64,000 bases of DNA from Pontiellaceae bacterium B12219 (GTDB lineage Bacteria; Verrucomicrobiota; Kiritimatiellia; Kiritimatiellales; Pontiellaceae). Both the position numbers and the translations under genes were made by a program. A model generated the notes under the pieces. The model searched no databases. It was not told the origin of the DNA and saw only the letters and a program-made list of their open reading frames with translations. Each line of letters starts with the position of its first letter. The stretch's first letter is position 1. Below, in pieces: positions 37,385 through 45,796 of this stretch. Location of the stretch: assembly GCA_029432795.1 (NCBI GenBank), contig JARNMJ010000004.1, forward strand, positions 62,001 to 126,000, read 5' to 3'.

Positions 37385-37414
37385 AAGGCTCGATCGATTT
37401 GATCGAGCCTTTTT
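37385..37414 (+). terminator. Rho-independent terminator
   Basis: Stem aaggctcgatc / gatcgagcctt (37385-37395 and 37401-37411) with loop gattt and a run of T's. It ends the single-gene sulfatase unit. Confidence 0.93.
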
Positions 37415-37659
37415 GCATTATGGTTCTCTGCAGTCCTGAACGGCCGGCTGAAAACAGGGAAACACCGGAACCGGCACGTATTTAATTTCCAGAGTTTGGA
37501 ACTTCCCGGGGCTATCAGGCAGGCGCCTGCTGCATCCCAAAAAATGGGGATAGGCAGCTTTTCAGGATAAGGCATTGTTTATCGACAATTGGTATTAGGC
37601 GAAGGCCTGACCAACGAGTTCGTACAGATGAAGAATCAACCCTAATGGAGGCATGGAAG
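37415..37659. other. Intergenic region carrying a promoter element
   Basis: No gene. A 12-bp perfect palindrome gcaggcgcctgc (37519-37530) abuts the 18-bp element at 37534-37551. The ribosome-binding site GGAGG for the next gene is at 37647-37651. Confidence 0.45.
37534..37551 (+). promoter_or_regulatory. 18-bp palindromic element (copy 7)
   Basis: ATCCCaaaaaatgGGGAT, perfect arms, followed by AGGCAGCTTTTC, a flank that recurs almost exactly after the copy at 53280. It is 109 bp upstream of the ATG at 37660. Confidence 0.78.
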
Positions 37660-39957
37660 ATGAAAAAAAGATGGGTAGGAATGATGATTGCGCTTACTGG
37701 AGGACTGCTGGCCGGAACGGCCCAGGCGGTGGTGATTGAGGGAAATCTCAACCTTGCGCCTGAGGGGAATTATACGAATGCCACTGTGGTTTCGACACCG
37801 TTCACGTATAACGGCGCAACATTTGATGTTAATTATACGCTCGGTTCAATAGCAACCGGCTCGAATTCATTCGTCAATTCCAGTGGTGCTGTGATGGGAG
37901 TCGGGTTCGCGGATGATCTCCCCACGCATTACTCGACGTTGGAAGGGAACGATGGTGAAGGCATGTCTTTTGCCGCTCTCTCAATTTCCAATTTCAATGC
38001 AAATGGAAGCGGACTCGCGCTCGAAGATTTTTCCGATCTTCAATTTGTAAACTTTTCGGTAGGAGCTTCCGGCCACAACCCGGATGGGGTAACGATGTCT
38101 TTTACCAGTTTTACAGACGACACATTCAGTATGTCTCTCACGGGTCTCGGGCTGAGCTATACGGTCGATCTAACCGATAAACCGAATTATCCCGTTTTCC
38201 CCAATCTGGCAACAAACTTATTTATTAAGCCGAGCTCGGCTGGTGCTTCCAACCGTTGGAATGTTGAAGGCATTGGGGTGAGCTATCGGTTGGATACCGG
38301 GAATGAGATCCCTGTTGCGGATGCACAAAGTATACAGATTCTGCCGGATACCGCTGTGGAAATCACACTGACAGGGAGCGATTTCGAAGGAAGCAACCTG
38401 ACGTATACCGTGGTTGATTTTCCGCTCCACGGCGACCTCGTCGGAGCAACCAATGTTTGGACCTACACGCCGACGAGCGGGTATGAAGGGACAGACCTTT
38501 TTACTTTCACAGTAAACGATGGGGCGGAGGTCAGCGATCTGGCTGAGGTTTCCATTATGATTACCAATGACCTGCCGGTGGCCACTGAACAAAGTGTAAA
38601 CACATTCCGTGACGCATCAGTGGATATCACACTTTCCGGTACGGATACCGATGGTCCCAGTAATCTGACGTATTCCGTTGTTTCAGGTCCGGGTTACGGC
38701 GTATTGAGCGGTGTTGAACCGAACCTGGTCTACACGCCGACGAGTGGTTTTGTCGGTGAGGACTTTTTTACGTTTAACGCTTTCGACGGACTGGCTTCGG
38801 GGTCTGCGGCAACCGTTACCGTGACTGTGGTTAATAACCCTCCGGTTGCTGATCCTAAAATCGTATTAACCCAGCCTGATACGCCTGTTGCGATTACATT
38901 ATCCGGTTCGGATGCCGAGGGTAACTTCCTGACCTACAGCGTGGTTACGCAACCGGCCAACGGCTCGCTGACCGGTACCGAACCGAATCTGATATATACG
39001 CCGACAAACGGGTTCTCCGGTGTGGACAGTTTTACCTACACCGTAAATGATGCCCAGGACGACAGTGCTCCGGCAACCGTAACGATTTCAGTGTCGACGG
39101 ACGGCATTAATTTGTCCTTCTCCGATCTGAATCCGTCAACGACAGACAACACATTGAATGTCGGGGGTGTTCCAGCCACGGTTACAGGTGTTTTCACGAA
39201 TCTCGATTATGTCTATTCGGTATCCTTTGAAGGATTGGATCTTGACGGCGACCTCGTCAACGATGAACTGACCTTCGATGTGCGGGTCAAAGCCTGGACC
39301 AATGGTGTGACCGATTTGGGCATGGATGTTCTGGGAAGTTCCAATATTGCGAGCGCAACGATTGGCACGTCCAATGTTGCTGTTAATGTTGCCAACAACC
39401 TCTTTACAGTGGAAGGGAATACGATGCCCGACGGTTCAAGTCTGGAATTCAGTATTGAAAATATGGCGGTAACCCTGACCGATGCAAATAAAACCGGCGA
39501 TGCTGAGTTCGGCGGCTTCACGGGGGTACTGCTGGAGGAAATCAATAACGGAAATTCCCATCATACAATTTTTGGTGAAGGCACAGATTTGCTGGGGTAT
39601 ATGTGGAGTATTCCCGACCAATTTCCTGTTTCGGACATCGATGTCGGTACGGGCGCCCTCTATGTATCTTCGAGTGCAACGACCAACTCACCCGTGACAA
39701 GACCGTTTAACTGGGGAGTGAATAATGTCGACTTCGGCATCACGATCACGCTGGGTTCGTCGGCTATTCCGCCGGTCGCTATCGACGTTTCCGGCAGCGA
39801 TCTGGTCTTCAGCTGGGAAGGCGGCGCGACCTACGACGTGCTGACCAATGCCAACCTCGTGTACCCGAGCTGGGGCGTAGCCATTCCGGGGGCCGTTTCT
39901 CCGGTAACCAATGCGGTTACCGATGATCCGGTATTGTTCTTTAAATTGAGTGAATAA
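37660..39957 (+). CDS. Secreted Ig-repeat protein with shared N- and C-terminal modules
   Basis: About 765 aa from the ATG at 37660 (GGAGG 8 nt upstream; the ATG at 37645 overlaps that site). Signal peptide MKKRWVGMMIALTGGLLAGTAQA. Residues about 24-210 are the NFNANGSGL...NRWNVEGIGVSY module. Three cadherin/Ig-like repeats follow (about 215-305, 310-395, 400-485), each with ITL(T/S)G.D..G, LTY(T/S)VV, YTPT.G and G.D.FT(Y/F). Residues about 490-690 match a beta-sandwich in 17532 (DLDGDLVNDELTFDVRV). The shared C-terminal domain (ATYDVLTNANLVYPSW...FFKLSE) ends it. No catalytic domain is evident; adhesion or glycan binding is inferred. Confidence 0.85.
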   Translation: MKKRWVGMMIALTGGLLAGTAQAVVIEGNLNLAPEGNYTNATVVSTPFTYNGATFDVNYTLGSIATGSNSFVNSSGAVMGVGFADDLPTHYSTLEGNDGEGMSFAALSISNFNANGSGLALEDFSDLQFVNFSVGASGHNPDGVTMSFTSFTDDTFSMSLTGLGLSYTVDLTDKPNYPVFPNLATNLFIKPSSAGASNRWNVEGIGVSYRLDTGNEIPVADAQSIQILPDTAVEITLTGSDFEGSNLTYTVVDFPLHGDLVGATNVWTYTPTSGYEGTDLFTFTVNDGAEVSDLAEVSIMITNDLPVATEQSVNTFRDASVDITLSGTDTDGPSNLTYSVVSGPGYGVLSGVEPNLVYTPTSGFVGEDFFTFNAFDGLASGSAATVTVTVVNNPPVADPKIVLTQPDTPVAITLSGSDAEGNFLTYSVVTQPANGSLTGTEPNLIYTPTNGFSGVDSFTYTVNDAQDDSAPATVTISVSTDGINLSFSDLNPSTTDNTLNVGGVPATVTGVFTNLDYVYSVSFEGLDLDGDLVNDELTFDVRVKAWTNGVTDLGMDVLGSSNIASATIGTSNVAVNVANNLFTVEGNTMPDGSSLEFSIENMAVTLTDANKTGDAEFGGFTGVLLEEINNGNSHHTIFGEGTDLLGYMWSIPDQFPVSDIDVGTGALYVSSSATTNSPVTRPFNWGVNNVDFGITITLGSSAIPPVAIDVSGSDLVFSWEGGATYDVLTNANLVYPSWGVAIPGAVSPVTNAVTDDPVLFFKLSE

Positions 39958-39985
39958 TTATTCGGATAATACGAAGCACTAACAC

Positions 39986-40011
39986 AGACACCCCGATTAA
40001 TCGGGGTGTCT
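39986..40011 (+). other. Intercistronic stem-loop
   Basis: Perfect 11-bp stem agacaccccga / tcggggtgtct with loop ttaa, between the stop at 39957 and the ATG at 40033. No T-run follows, so it may act as an mRNA-end stabiliser or partial terminator. Confidence 0.55.
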
Positions 40012-40032
40012 GATTACAAAAAAGGAAAAGAA

Positions 40033-40713
40033 ATGAGAAAACTAGCGAATATATTTACGGTTGCCCTGCTGGCAACGGGAGTCGTGCAGGCGGCAGTGAT
40101 CGACCTCGCCTTGCCGACGGCAGGAAATCACAGCTCCGGTTCAACTTTTTCGACATCCGCATCTCTGGATGGTGCGACATTCGATATTGTGTATACGTTA
40201 AATGCCTTCGCAACGAGTAACACGCCTGCTCCGGTGATTAACTCAAGTGATGGGACTTATTTTGGAGTAGGTTCCGCCAATGATGGCTCTACTTCCGGCC
40301 AGCTGGAATCGATTGATGCCAACGATGGTGAGAAACTGTCTATTACGGGTCTTTCGATCGTGAATTTCAGTGCGAACGGCTCCGGGCTTGTGGATGGTGA
40401 TCTTAGTCTGTCTTTTGAGTCTCTTTCTATTACTAACGGAACTGCGGGAAATGACGGAATAACGATCTCCTTTACAGATTTTGGTGATACCGCTGCAGGT
40501 GTAGACCATCCAACCATCATTGATCTGACATCGCTTGCAAATTTCAGTTCTTCATCTACCTCTTTATTTATAGAGCCTGACGGTGCTCAGAGTAACAACC
40601 GTTGGTCCGTCAATGGAATCTCCGTAACGGTGATTCCTGAACCGGCGACCTTTGGGCTGGTTGCGATGTCCGGCCTCGGCGTTCTGTTGATTCGCCGTCA
40701 GTTTATGATCTAA
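40033..40713 (+). CDS. Small PEP-CTERM protein made of one NGSGL/NRWSV module
   Basis: 226 aa from the ATG at 40033 (AAAGGAAAAG upstream; a GTG at 40006 lies inside the stem-loop and is rejected). Signal peptide MRKLANIFTVALLATGVVQA. The whole mature part is one copy of the module seen at the N-terminus of 37660 and twice in 29308: FSANGSGLVDGDLSLSFESL, then NNRWSVNGISV. It ends with a PEP-CTERM signal (VIPEPATFGL, hydrophobic helix, RRQF). Exosortase-dependent surface delivery is predicted. Its pairing with 37660 suggests the two form or decorate one extracellular structure. Confidence 0.88.
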   Translation: MRKLANIFTVALLATGVVQAAVIDLALPTAGNHSSGSTFSTSASLDGATFDIVYTLNAFATSNTPAPVINSSDGTYFGVGSANDGSTSGQLESIDANDGEKLSITGLSIVNFSANGSGLVDGDLSLSFESLSITNGTAGNDGITISFTDFGDTAAGVDHPTIIDLTSLANFSSSSTSLFIEPDGAQSNNRWSVNGISVTVIPEPATFGLVAMSGLGVLLIRRQFMI

Positions 40714-40771
40714 GCAAAAATGATCTCAGGCAGTGTTGTTTCAGTGTTTGAGTCCTGATTCAACCGGTAAT

Positions 40772-40805
40772 GCTCCCGGATGAAACAAGCCGGGGGCGTT
40801 GGTTT
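40772..40805 (+). terminator. Possible terminator
   Basis: gctcccgg / ccgggggc (40772-40779 and 40790-40797, one G-T pair) followed by gttggttt. It resembles the strong terminator after the other PEP-CTERM gene at 6837 but has a poorer T-run. Confidence 0.45.
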
Positions 40806-40870
40806 AATAATGGGAATCGTGCATCCGTGATGGTTGCTTTGCGTAACCGCAGACGGGGTGAAATAAAGAA

Positions 40871-42643
40871 ATGAGAGATGGAATGAAAACGGTATTGATG
40901 GGATTGGTTGGCTTGCTGCTGGCAGGGCGTATGCAGGCCGAACAGATGGATGAAATGTGGGGAGAAACCACTGTTAAACTACGGGCCGAAAATGCCGAAC
41001 GCGGTGAATTGTTCGATGAAGGAAATTACGCCATGTTCATTCACTGGGGACTTTATTCCCAGATCGCAAATCGGGTGGATGGAAAAACCTATTACGGTAT
41101 CGGCGAGTGGATCATGGATCCGAAAATGGCCGGGATTCCTGTGGAGGAGTACAAACAATTAGCTGAAACCTTCAATCCAACCGAATTTGATGCCGAAGCG
41201 ATTGTGCAGCTCGCGAAAGACGCGGGCATGAAATACATTGTCATCACAGCGAAGCACCACGATGGATTTGCGATGTACGATTCCAAGGCCTGTGATTTCA
41301 ATATTGTGGATTCCACCCCTTGGAAAACCGATCCGGTGCAGGAACTTTCTGCCGCCTGCCGCGAAGCCGGTCTGGGATTCGGGTTTTATTATTCGCACAG
41401 CCAGGACTGGACATTTCCCGGCGGGCGTAAAGGGCCCGAGGTGGATGCAAACGGAAACCCCGCGACATTCGATGATTACTTTTACAAAAAGTGCCTGCCG
41501 CAGGTTACGGAACTCTGCACCGAATACGGCCCCATTGAACTGATTTGGTTCGATACGCCCGGAGGCATGAAAAAAGAATATGTGCAGCAGTTGGTGGATA
41601 TTGTACGCACGTACCAGCCGAAGGCCCTCATCTCGGGGCGCGCAGGGCATAATCTGGGTGATTATCAGACGCTGGGTGATATGGAAGTGCCACATAAAAA
41701 TGTGAAGGGCATGTGGGAAAGTGTGGACACCACCAATGATTCGTGGGCATATGCCTGGTATGATGAAAACTGGAAAACTCCCCGGAAAATCCTGCACCGT
41801 CTGATCGCCTGTGTCGGCCGCGGAGGAACCTATATGCTGAATATCGGCCCGGATGGAAAAGGAGCCGTTCCTGAACGTGCCGCCCGTTCGCTGCGAGAGG
41901 CCGGAGAATGGATTCAACGTTATCCCGAGGTGGTTTACGGAACCGATCCTTCTCCCTGGGAGCATGCCATGCCGTGGGGTGATGTCACTGTAAAGGGCAA
42001 CCGTCTTTTTCTGTCGGTTTTTGAGTGGCCGGAATCGGGACAGCTCTTTCTTCCCGGTCTGAAAACCGGAATCGAGTCCGCGCACTTGTTAAAAGGTGAT
42101 GAAGCGGAATCGATTGAATACCGGGTTTCCAGGGGTTGGAATATTTTTGAGCTTCCGTCCCGTGCTCCGGAAAAACTGGTTTCCGTTATTGAGGTTGAGT
42201 TAAGCGGAGCGCCGGAAGTGGATTCAACCTTTGGAATCGATCCCAACGAGGGTACCGAAATACTGGCCGAGTTTGCGGAGGTTGAAGGCGCGAAAATCAT
42301 CAAAGACCGCTGGATGGAAAAGTTTGGCGAGTGGGTATGTGCGTATCCGGCCACCAAATGGACGCCCGGAGGCAAAGCGATATGGGAAATTGATGTGCTG
42401 GTGCCGGGCGACTATGATGTGGCGCTCACCTATACCGGCGAAGGTCGTCTGGTTTGGGGGGTCGGTGTGGTTGGCGGCGAGCATATTCAAAATCAGCAGA
42501 ACGCTTCGCATAACTATCAGGAGTTCCCGATGGGCTGGCTCAACTTCCCCTGTCCTGGAAAATACAAGGTGGCAGTGTCCTGTCTTGAAGGAAATATCGA
42601 ATCCGCCAAGCTCAAGTCTATCCGACTCTCTCCGGTTCAGTAG
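40871..42643 (+). CDS. Alpha-L-fucosidase, GH29, with C-terminal beta-sandwich
   Basis: 590 aa; the start could also be the in-frame ATG at 40883, which begins the signal peptide proper (MKTVLMGLVGLLLAGRMQA). The GH29 barrel has YAMFIHWGLYS, VITAKHHDGFAMYDS, FYYSHSQDW, and GPIELIWFDTPGG with predicted nucleophile D228, then GGTYMLNIGPDGKG. Beyond the usual C-terminal sandwich there is an extra domain (about 455-590: EFAEVEGAKIIKDRWMEKFGEW...YDVALTYTGEGRLVWGV) resembling a small carbohydrate-binding or discoidin-like unit. It removes alpha-L-fucosyl residues. It is most like the GH29 at 45797. No 18-bp element is visible upstream. Confidence 0.94.
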   Translation: MRDGMKTVLMGLVGLLLAGRMQAEQMDEMWGETTVKLRAENAERGELFDEGNYAMFIHWGLYSQIANRVDGKTYYGIGEWIMDPKMAGIPVEEYKQLAETFNPTEFDAEAIVQLAKDAGMKYIVITAKHHDGFAMYDSKACDFNIVDSTPWKTDPVQELSAACREAGLGFGFYYSHSQDWTFPGGRKGPEVDANGNPATFDDYFYKKCLPQVTELCTEYGPIELIWFDTPGGMKKEYVQQLVDIVRTYQPKALISGRAGHNLGDYQTLGDMEVPHKNVKGMWESVDTTNDSWAYAWYDENWKTPRKILHRLIACVGRGGTYMLNIGPDGKGAVPERAARSLREAGEWIQRYPEVVYGTDPSPWEHAMPWGDVTVKGNRLFLSVFEWPESGQLFLPGLKTGIESAHLLKGDEAESIEYRVSRGWNIFELPSRAPEKLVSVIEVELSGAPEVDSTFGIDPNEGTEILAEFAEVEGAKIIKDRWMEKFGEWVCAYPATKWTPGGKAIWEIDVLVPGDYDVALTYTGEGRLVWGVGVVGGEHIQNQQNASHNYQEFPMGWLNFPCPGKYKVAVSCLEGNIESAKLKSIRLSPVQ

Positions 42644-42794
42644 ACGCGATTACAGACCATCCCCAAAAATAGGGATACCGCAGGATACCCGACCATATAC
42701 GATGTTTTACTGAGAGAGGTTTTTGAGCCTGAGGGAAGGCAAATATGAAAGCAATGTTGATGTGCTTAAGTTGGAGCGGACAGGTCGTGACGGT
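42644..42794. other. Intergenic promoter region
   Basis: Holds the 18-bp element at 42659 and a possible -10 (TATACGATG) about 20 bp downstream of it. No gene seen; a 17-codon open frame at 42745 looks like chance. Confidence 0.4.
42659..42676 (+). promoter_or_regulatory. 18-bp palindromic element (copy 8)
   Basis: ATCCCcaaaaataGGGAT, perfect arms. It is 119 bp ahead of the decayed gene at 42795 and thus drives, if anything, the downstream esterase at 43131. Confidence 0.72.
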
Positions 42795-43130
42795 ATGAAA
42801 AAAGCAGTTGTTGCAGAGGGAAGCAGCCTTTTGCTGGGTGCGGGCGGGTTATGGCGATAGAGGTCTCCGCATTTTGCAAAGTGCAGGTTCCGGGAGAGTA
42901 CGTTCTGGAGGCTCGGGACTGATTTATAAATCGATGGATGGGATTCGCTGGGACGAGCCGGAGGTCGGTTATCAGACGAATGAGATTTATTTCGGGCATG
43001 AATTAGCCGCAGCGAACGTCCCTGTATATTGTGGAAGGACGACAAACCGGAAGGCCTCTTCCGGGCCTGCCACGACGATAAACCGTCAACGGGCTATTTT
43101 GTGAGAATCAAAGATTGGAATGGAGAATAG
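42795..43130 (+). pseudogene. Decayed glycosidase gene (signal peptide and C-terminal fragments, frameshifted)
   Basis: Pieces of one gene occur in different frames. A signal-peptide-like start (MKKAVVAEGSSLLLGAGG, 42795) stops at 42860. A fragment at 42851-42922 reads MAIEVSAFCKVQVPGEYVLE. Another frame reads LIYKSMDGIRWDEPEVGYQT and NEIYFGHEL (about 42920-43000), and a frameshift continues as ERPCILWKDDKPEGLFRACH and STGYFVRIKDWNGE up to the TAG at 43128. The last two blocks look like the C-terminus of a beta-propeller glycosidase (GH43/GH117-like, from memory). Most of the catalytic middle is missing, so this is a deletion remnant. The TAG touches the next ATG, which shows it was once upstream in the same operon. 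Confidence 0.7.
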
Positions 43131-44183
43131 ATGAAAAGTCGACTGGCATTAATGATCTCCGTGATCTGTTTGTTGCTTTCGTCGCCTGGAGCGGAGGCTT
43201 CAGATACATGGCCAGGGACGCTTACTGATTTTAATTCATATGACAGGTACACGTTTGAAACCAACGGCTTGAATTGCATTGTGACCGTTCCGAATGTGGT
43301 GGCCGAGGGTAAACCCTGGGTTTGGCGGGCTCGCTTTCCGGGTCAGGTTCCTGACCTGGATATCGCGCTCTTGAGCAATGGATTTCACGTGGCCTATGTC
43401 AGTGTTGTTGGTTTGTTCGGTTCTCCGGAGGCTGTTGCGCGTTTTGATGCATTCTACGAATTCCTGACCCAAACCTACGGATTTGATCGGCGGGCCGCAC
43501 TGGTGGGCATGTCGCGCGGTGGACTGGCCGTTTTTAACTGGGCACGGGACAATACCGATAAAGTCCATTGTATCTACGCCGATGCGCCGGTCTGCGACTT
43601 CAAGAGCTGGCCCGGTGGGTTCGGCACGAGTGACGGGAATGCAACCCAATGGGCGAAATGTTTGACGGCCTATGGGTTCACGGAAGCAGAGGCCTTTGCC
43701 TACGAAGGAAACCCTGTGGACAATATGGAGTCTTTGGCTACCGCTGGAATCCCGTTGCTGCATGTGGTCGGGGATCTCGATACCACGGTGCCTTTCTCTG
43801 AAAATACGAGTGTAATTGAAACGAACTACGCCTCGCTGGGTGGAGATATGAAGGTTATTCACAAGCCGGGAGTTGCACATAAGCATGAGATCGATAATCC
43901 CACATCCACGATTGTTAATTTTATATTAAATGCCGTATCCGCCGATGACCATGTGCCGACATTAATATTCGGAACATTGGCGTCTAACGGGAACTTTAAT
44001 GTGCAGTTTTCCGGCACAACGGGGCAGCACTACCGCGTCGAATATGCAAACGAGTTAACCGCCAGTAATTCATGGTTGGTAACGACCGATGTTGTTTCGC
44101 TGGTCGAATCACCCCTGGATGTTTCCGTTGCTCCGACGAATACGGTAGGCTTCTACCGCATTGGCTGGCTGCCCTGGGAATAA
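43131..44183 (+). CDS. Secreted alpha/beta-hydrolase with shared C-terminal domain
   Basis: 350 aa. Signal peptide about 1-23 (MKSRLALMISVICLLLSSPGAEA). The hydrolase domain (about 35-265) has nucleophile elbow VGMSRGG (S128), Asp in VVGDLDTTVPF and His in GVAHKHEI. The family level is alpha/beta-hydrolase; a sugar esterase role is inferred from context. Residues about 275-350 are the shared C-terminal domain (HYRVEYANELTASNSWL...GFYRIGW). This is the smallest enzyme here bearing that domain, which helps define its boundaries. Its ATG directly follows the stop of the decayed gene, with GGAGAAT as ribosome-binding site. Confidence 0.88.
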   Translation: MKSRLALMISVICLLLSSPGAEASDTWPGTLTDFNSYDRYTFETNGLNCIVTVPNVVAEGKPWVWRARFPGQVPDLDIALLSNGFHVAYVSVVGLFGSPEAVARFDAFYEFLTQTYGFDRRAALVGMSRGGLAVFNWARDNTDKVHCIYADAPVCDFKSWPGGFGTSDGNATQWAKCLTAYGFTEAEAFAYEGNPVDNMESLATAGIPLLHVVGDLDTTVPFSENTSVIETNYASLGGDMKVIHKPGVAHKHEIDNPTSTIVNFILNAVSADDHVPTLIFGTLASNGNFNVQFSGTTGQHYRVEYANELTASNSWLVTTDVVSLVESPLDVSVAPTNTVGFYRIGWLPWE

Positions 44184-44220
44184 AGTGTGACGGAATCAGA
44201 TTGAAATTATGAATGATGAA

Positions 44221-44275
44221 AGCCGGTTTTCATCCTCCGTCGCCAAAGGCTATGGCGGGACAAGAGGGTTGGAAA
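44221..44275. repeat. Short intergenic repeat-like hairpin
   Basis: cgcca-aaggcta-tggcg (44241-44257) sits within a segment of the type catcctccgtcgcc...ggcgggac. It resembles dispersed non-coding repeats known from related bacteria (from memory). A frame through it could extend the next gene upstream, but this is rejected. Confidence 0.35.
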
Positions 44276-44293
44276 TATTTGAAAGGAGATAGG

Positions 44294-45772
44294 ATGGATC
44301 AGAAAATTAAATGTTGGGTTTACGTACTTGCAGGTGTTCTGCTCGCGGGAGGTGCTGATGCAAAGCCGCTGGCGGGTAGCCGGCCAAACATTATTCTGGT
44401 GATGACCGACGATCAGGGCATGGGCGATTTCTCCTGTATGGGCAACGAAGTGGTTAAAACACCAAAAATTGATCAGTTCCATGATCAGGCGGTCCGCTTT
44501 ACTGATTTTCAGGTGAGTCCAACATGTGCGCCGACTCGCGCCGCGATCATGAGCGGGCGCGCGCCGTTTAAAAACGGTGTGACGCATACCATCTTTCAGC
44601 GCGAGCGAATGGCGTTGGATACCTTCACTCTGCCGCAGGCCTTGCAGAGTGCGGGGTACACCACCGGTATTTTCGGCAAGTGGCACCTCGGCGACGAAGA
44701 AGAATATCTGCCGGGGAACCGTGGGTTTGACGAGGTGCTCATTCATGGGGCCGGCGGGATCGGGCAGACGCGCTATGGCGATTTCCCGGTTAATGAGGAA
44801 AACCTCTATTTCGATAATGTCCTGCTGCATAACGATACCATTGTGCAGACCAAAGGCTTTTGTACGGATTTGTTCTTCGATGCGGGGCTGGCCTGGATCA
44901 AACAGCAGCAGAAGACCAAGCAGCCTTACTTTGCTTATATTTCCCTCAACGCCCCGCATGCCCCGCTGGTTGCTCCCGAGAAATACAAGTCGCGCTTTCT
45001 GGAACTCGGCTATGATGCCGGCACCGCCGGCCGCTACGGCATGATTGAAAACATCGATTATAATTTCGGCCGGTTGATGGAAAAGCTCGCGGAGTGGAAG
45101 GCGCTGGATAATACGTTGGTGATCTTTATGACGGATAATGGAGGAACGCACCTCAAGGGTAAGCTGAACGGGAAGTCGGTGTCGCATTTTAATGCCAATC
45201 AAAAAGGCTCAAAAAACTCTCCGTATGAAGGGGGTACCCATGTTCCGGCGTTCTGGTACTGGAAGGGCATGTTCGGCGAAGACATGGATGTCGACTCGTT
45301 GACGGCCCATATTGATCTCTACAAAACCTTCTGTGAGCTGGCTGGCGTCAAATTGCCGCAGAACATGCAGGAGCTGGACGGACGTTCGCTGTTGCCGTTG
45401 CTGACCGATCCAAAAGCCGACTGGCCGGACCGGGAACTGTTTATTCACTGTGGGCGCTGGAATCCCGGACAGCGGGATGACTTTAAATATAAAAAATGCG
45501 CTGTTCGTACCGATCGCTGGCGTTTTGTGAATAACGAGGCGCTGTATGATATTACGAATGATCCGTCCGAGACAACCGATGTGGCGGACGCGCACCCCGA
45601 AGTGGTTTCCGAACTTCGGAAGTCCTATGAGATCTGGTGGGCATCGGTGTTGCCGCTGATGGTTAATGAAGACCTGCCGAAGGTGGCTCCCGAGGATCAG
45701 CCCTTGGCCATTCGGTATATGAAACAACTGGAAGAAACAGGCATTCCCGAGTGGGCGCCTGAAGAACTTTAA
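44294..45772 (+). CDS. Sulfatase (CAPTR)
   Basis: About 492 aa from the ATG at 44294 (AAAGGAG upstream, signal peptide MDQKIKCWVYVLAGVLLAGGADA). S1 sulfatase with MTDDQGMGDF metal site, formylglycine site C78-A-P-T-R in SPTCAPTRAAIMSGRA, GKWHLGDEEEYLPGNRGFDE, LNAPHAPL and MTDNGGTH. The CAPTR site and the NRGFDE..IHGAGGIGQ block are shared with 48197, marking one subfamily. It starts a tight operon with the GH29 at 45797 and the SGNH esterase at 47241, consistent with desulfation, fucose release and deacylation of the same glycan. Confidence 0.94.
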   Translation: MDQKIKCWVYVLAGVLLAGGADAKPLAGSRPNIILVMTDDQGMGDFSCMGNEVVKTPKIDQFHDQAVRFTDFQVSPTCAPTRAAIMSGRAPFKNGVTHTIFQRERMALDTFTLPQALQSAGYTTGIFGKWHLGDEEEYLPGNRGFDEVLIHGAGGIGQTRYGDFPVNEENLYFDNVLLHNDTIVQTKGFCTDLFFDAGLAWIKQQQKTKQPYFAYISLNAPHAPLVAPEKYKSRFLELGYDAGTAGRYGMIENIDYNFGRLMEKLAEWKALDNTLVIFMTDNGGTHLKGKLNGKSVSHFNANQKGSKNSPYEGGTHVPAFWYWKGMFGEDMDVDSLTAHIDLYKTFCELAGVKLPQNMQELDGRSLLPLLTDPKADWPDRELFIHCGRWNPGQRDDFKYKKCAVRTDRWRFVNNEALYDITNDPSETTDVADAHPEVVSELRKSYEIWWASVLPLMVNEDLPKVAPEDQPLAIRYMKQLEETGIPEWAPEEL

Positions 45773-45796
45773 CGCCCATAGAAATTGGAGATAAAT

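Noticed and set aside
40798-40870. ttaataatgggaat before GH29 at 40871 as an element copy
   Set aside because: No left arm and a changed right arm (GGAAT).
42808-43104. 98-codon continuous frame in the region of the decayed glycosidase
   Set aside because: Only its middle (LIYKSMDGIRWDEPEVGYQT and NEIYFGHEL) looks protein-like; the ends are out of frame relative to better matches, so it is not a gene as it stands.
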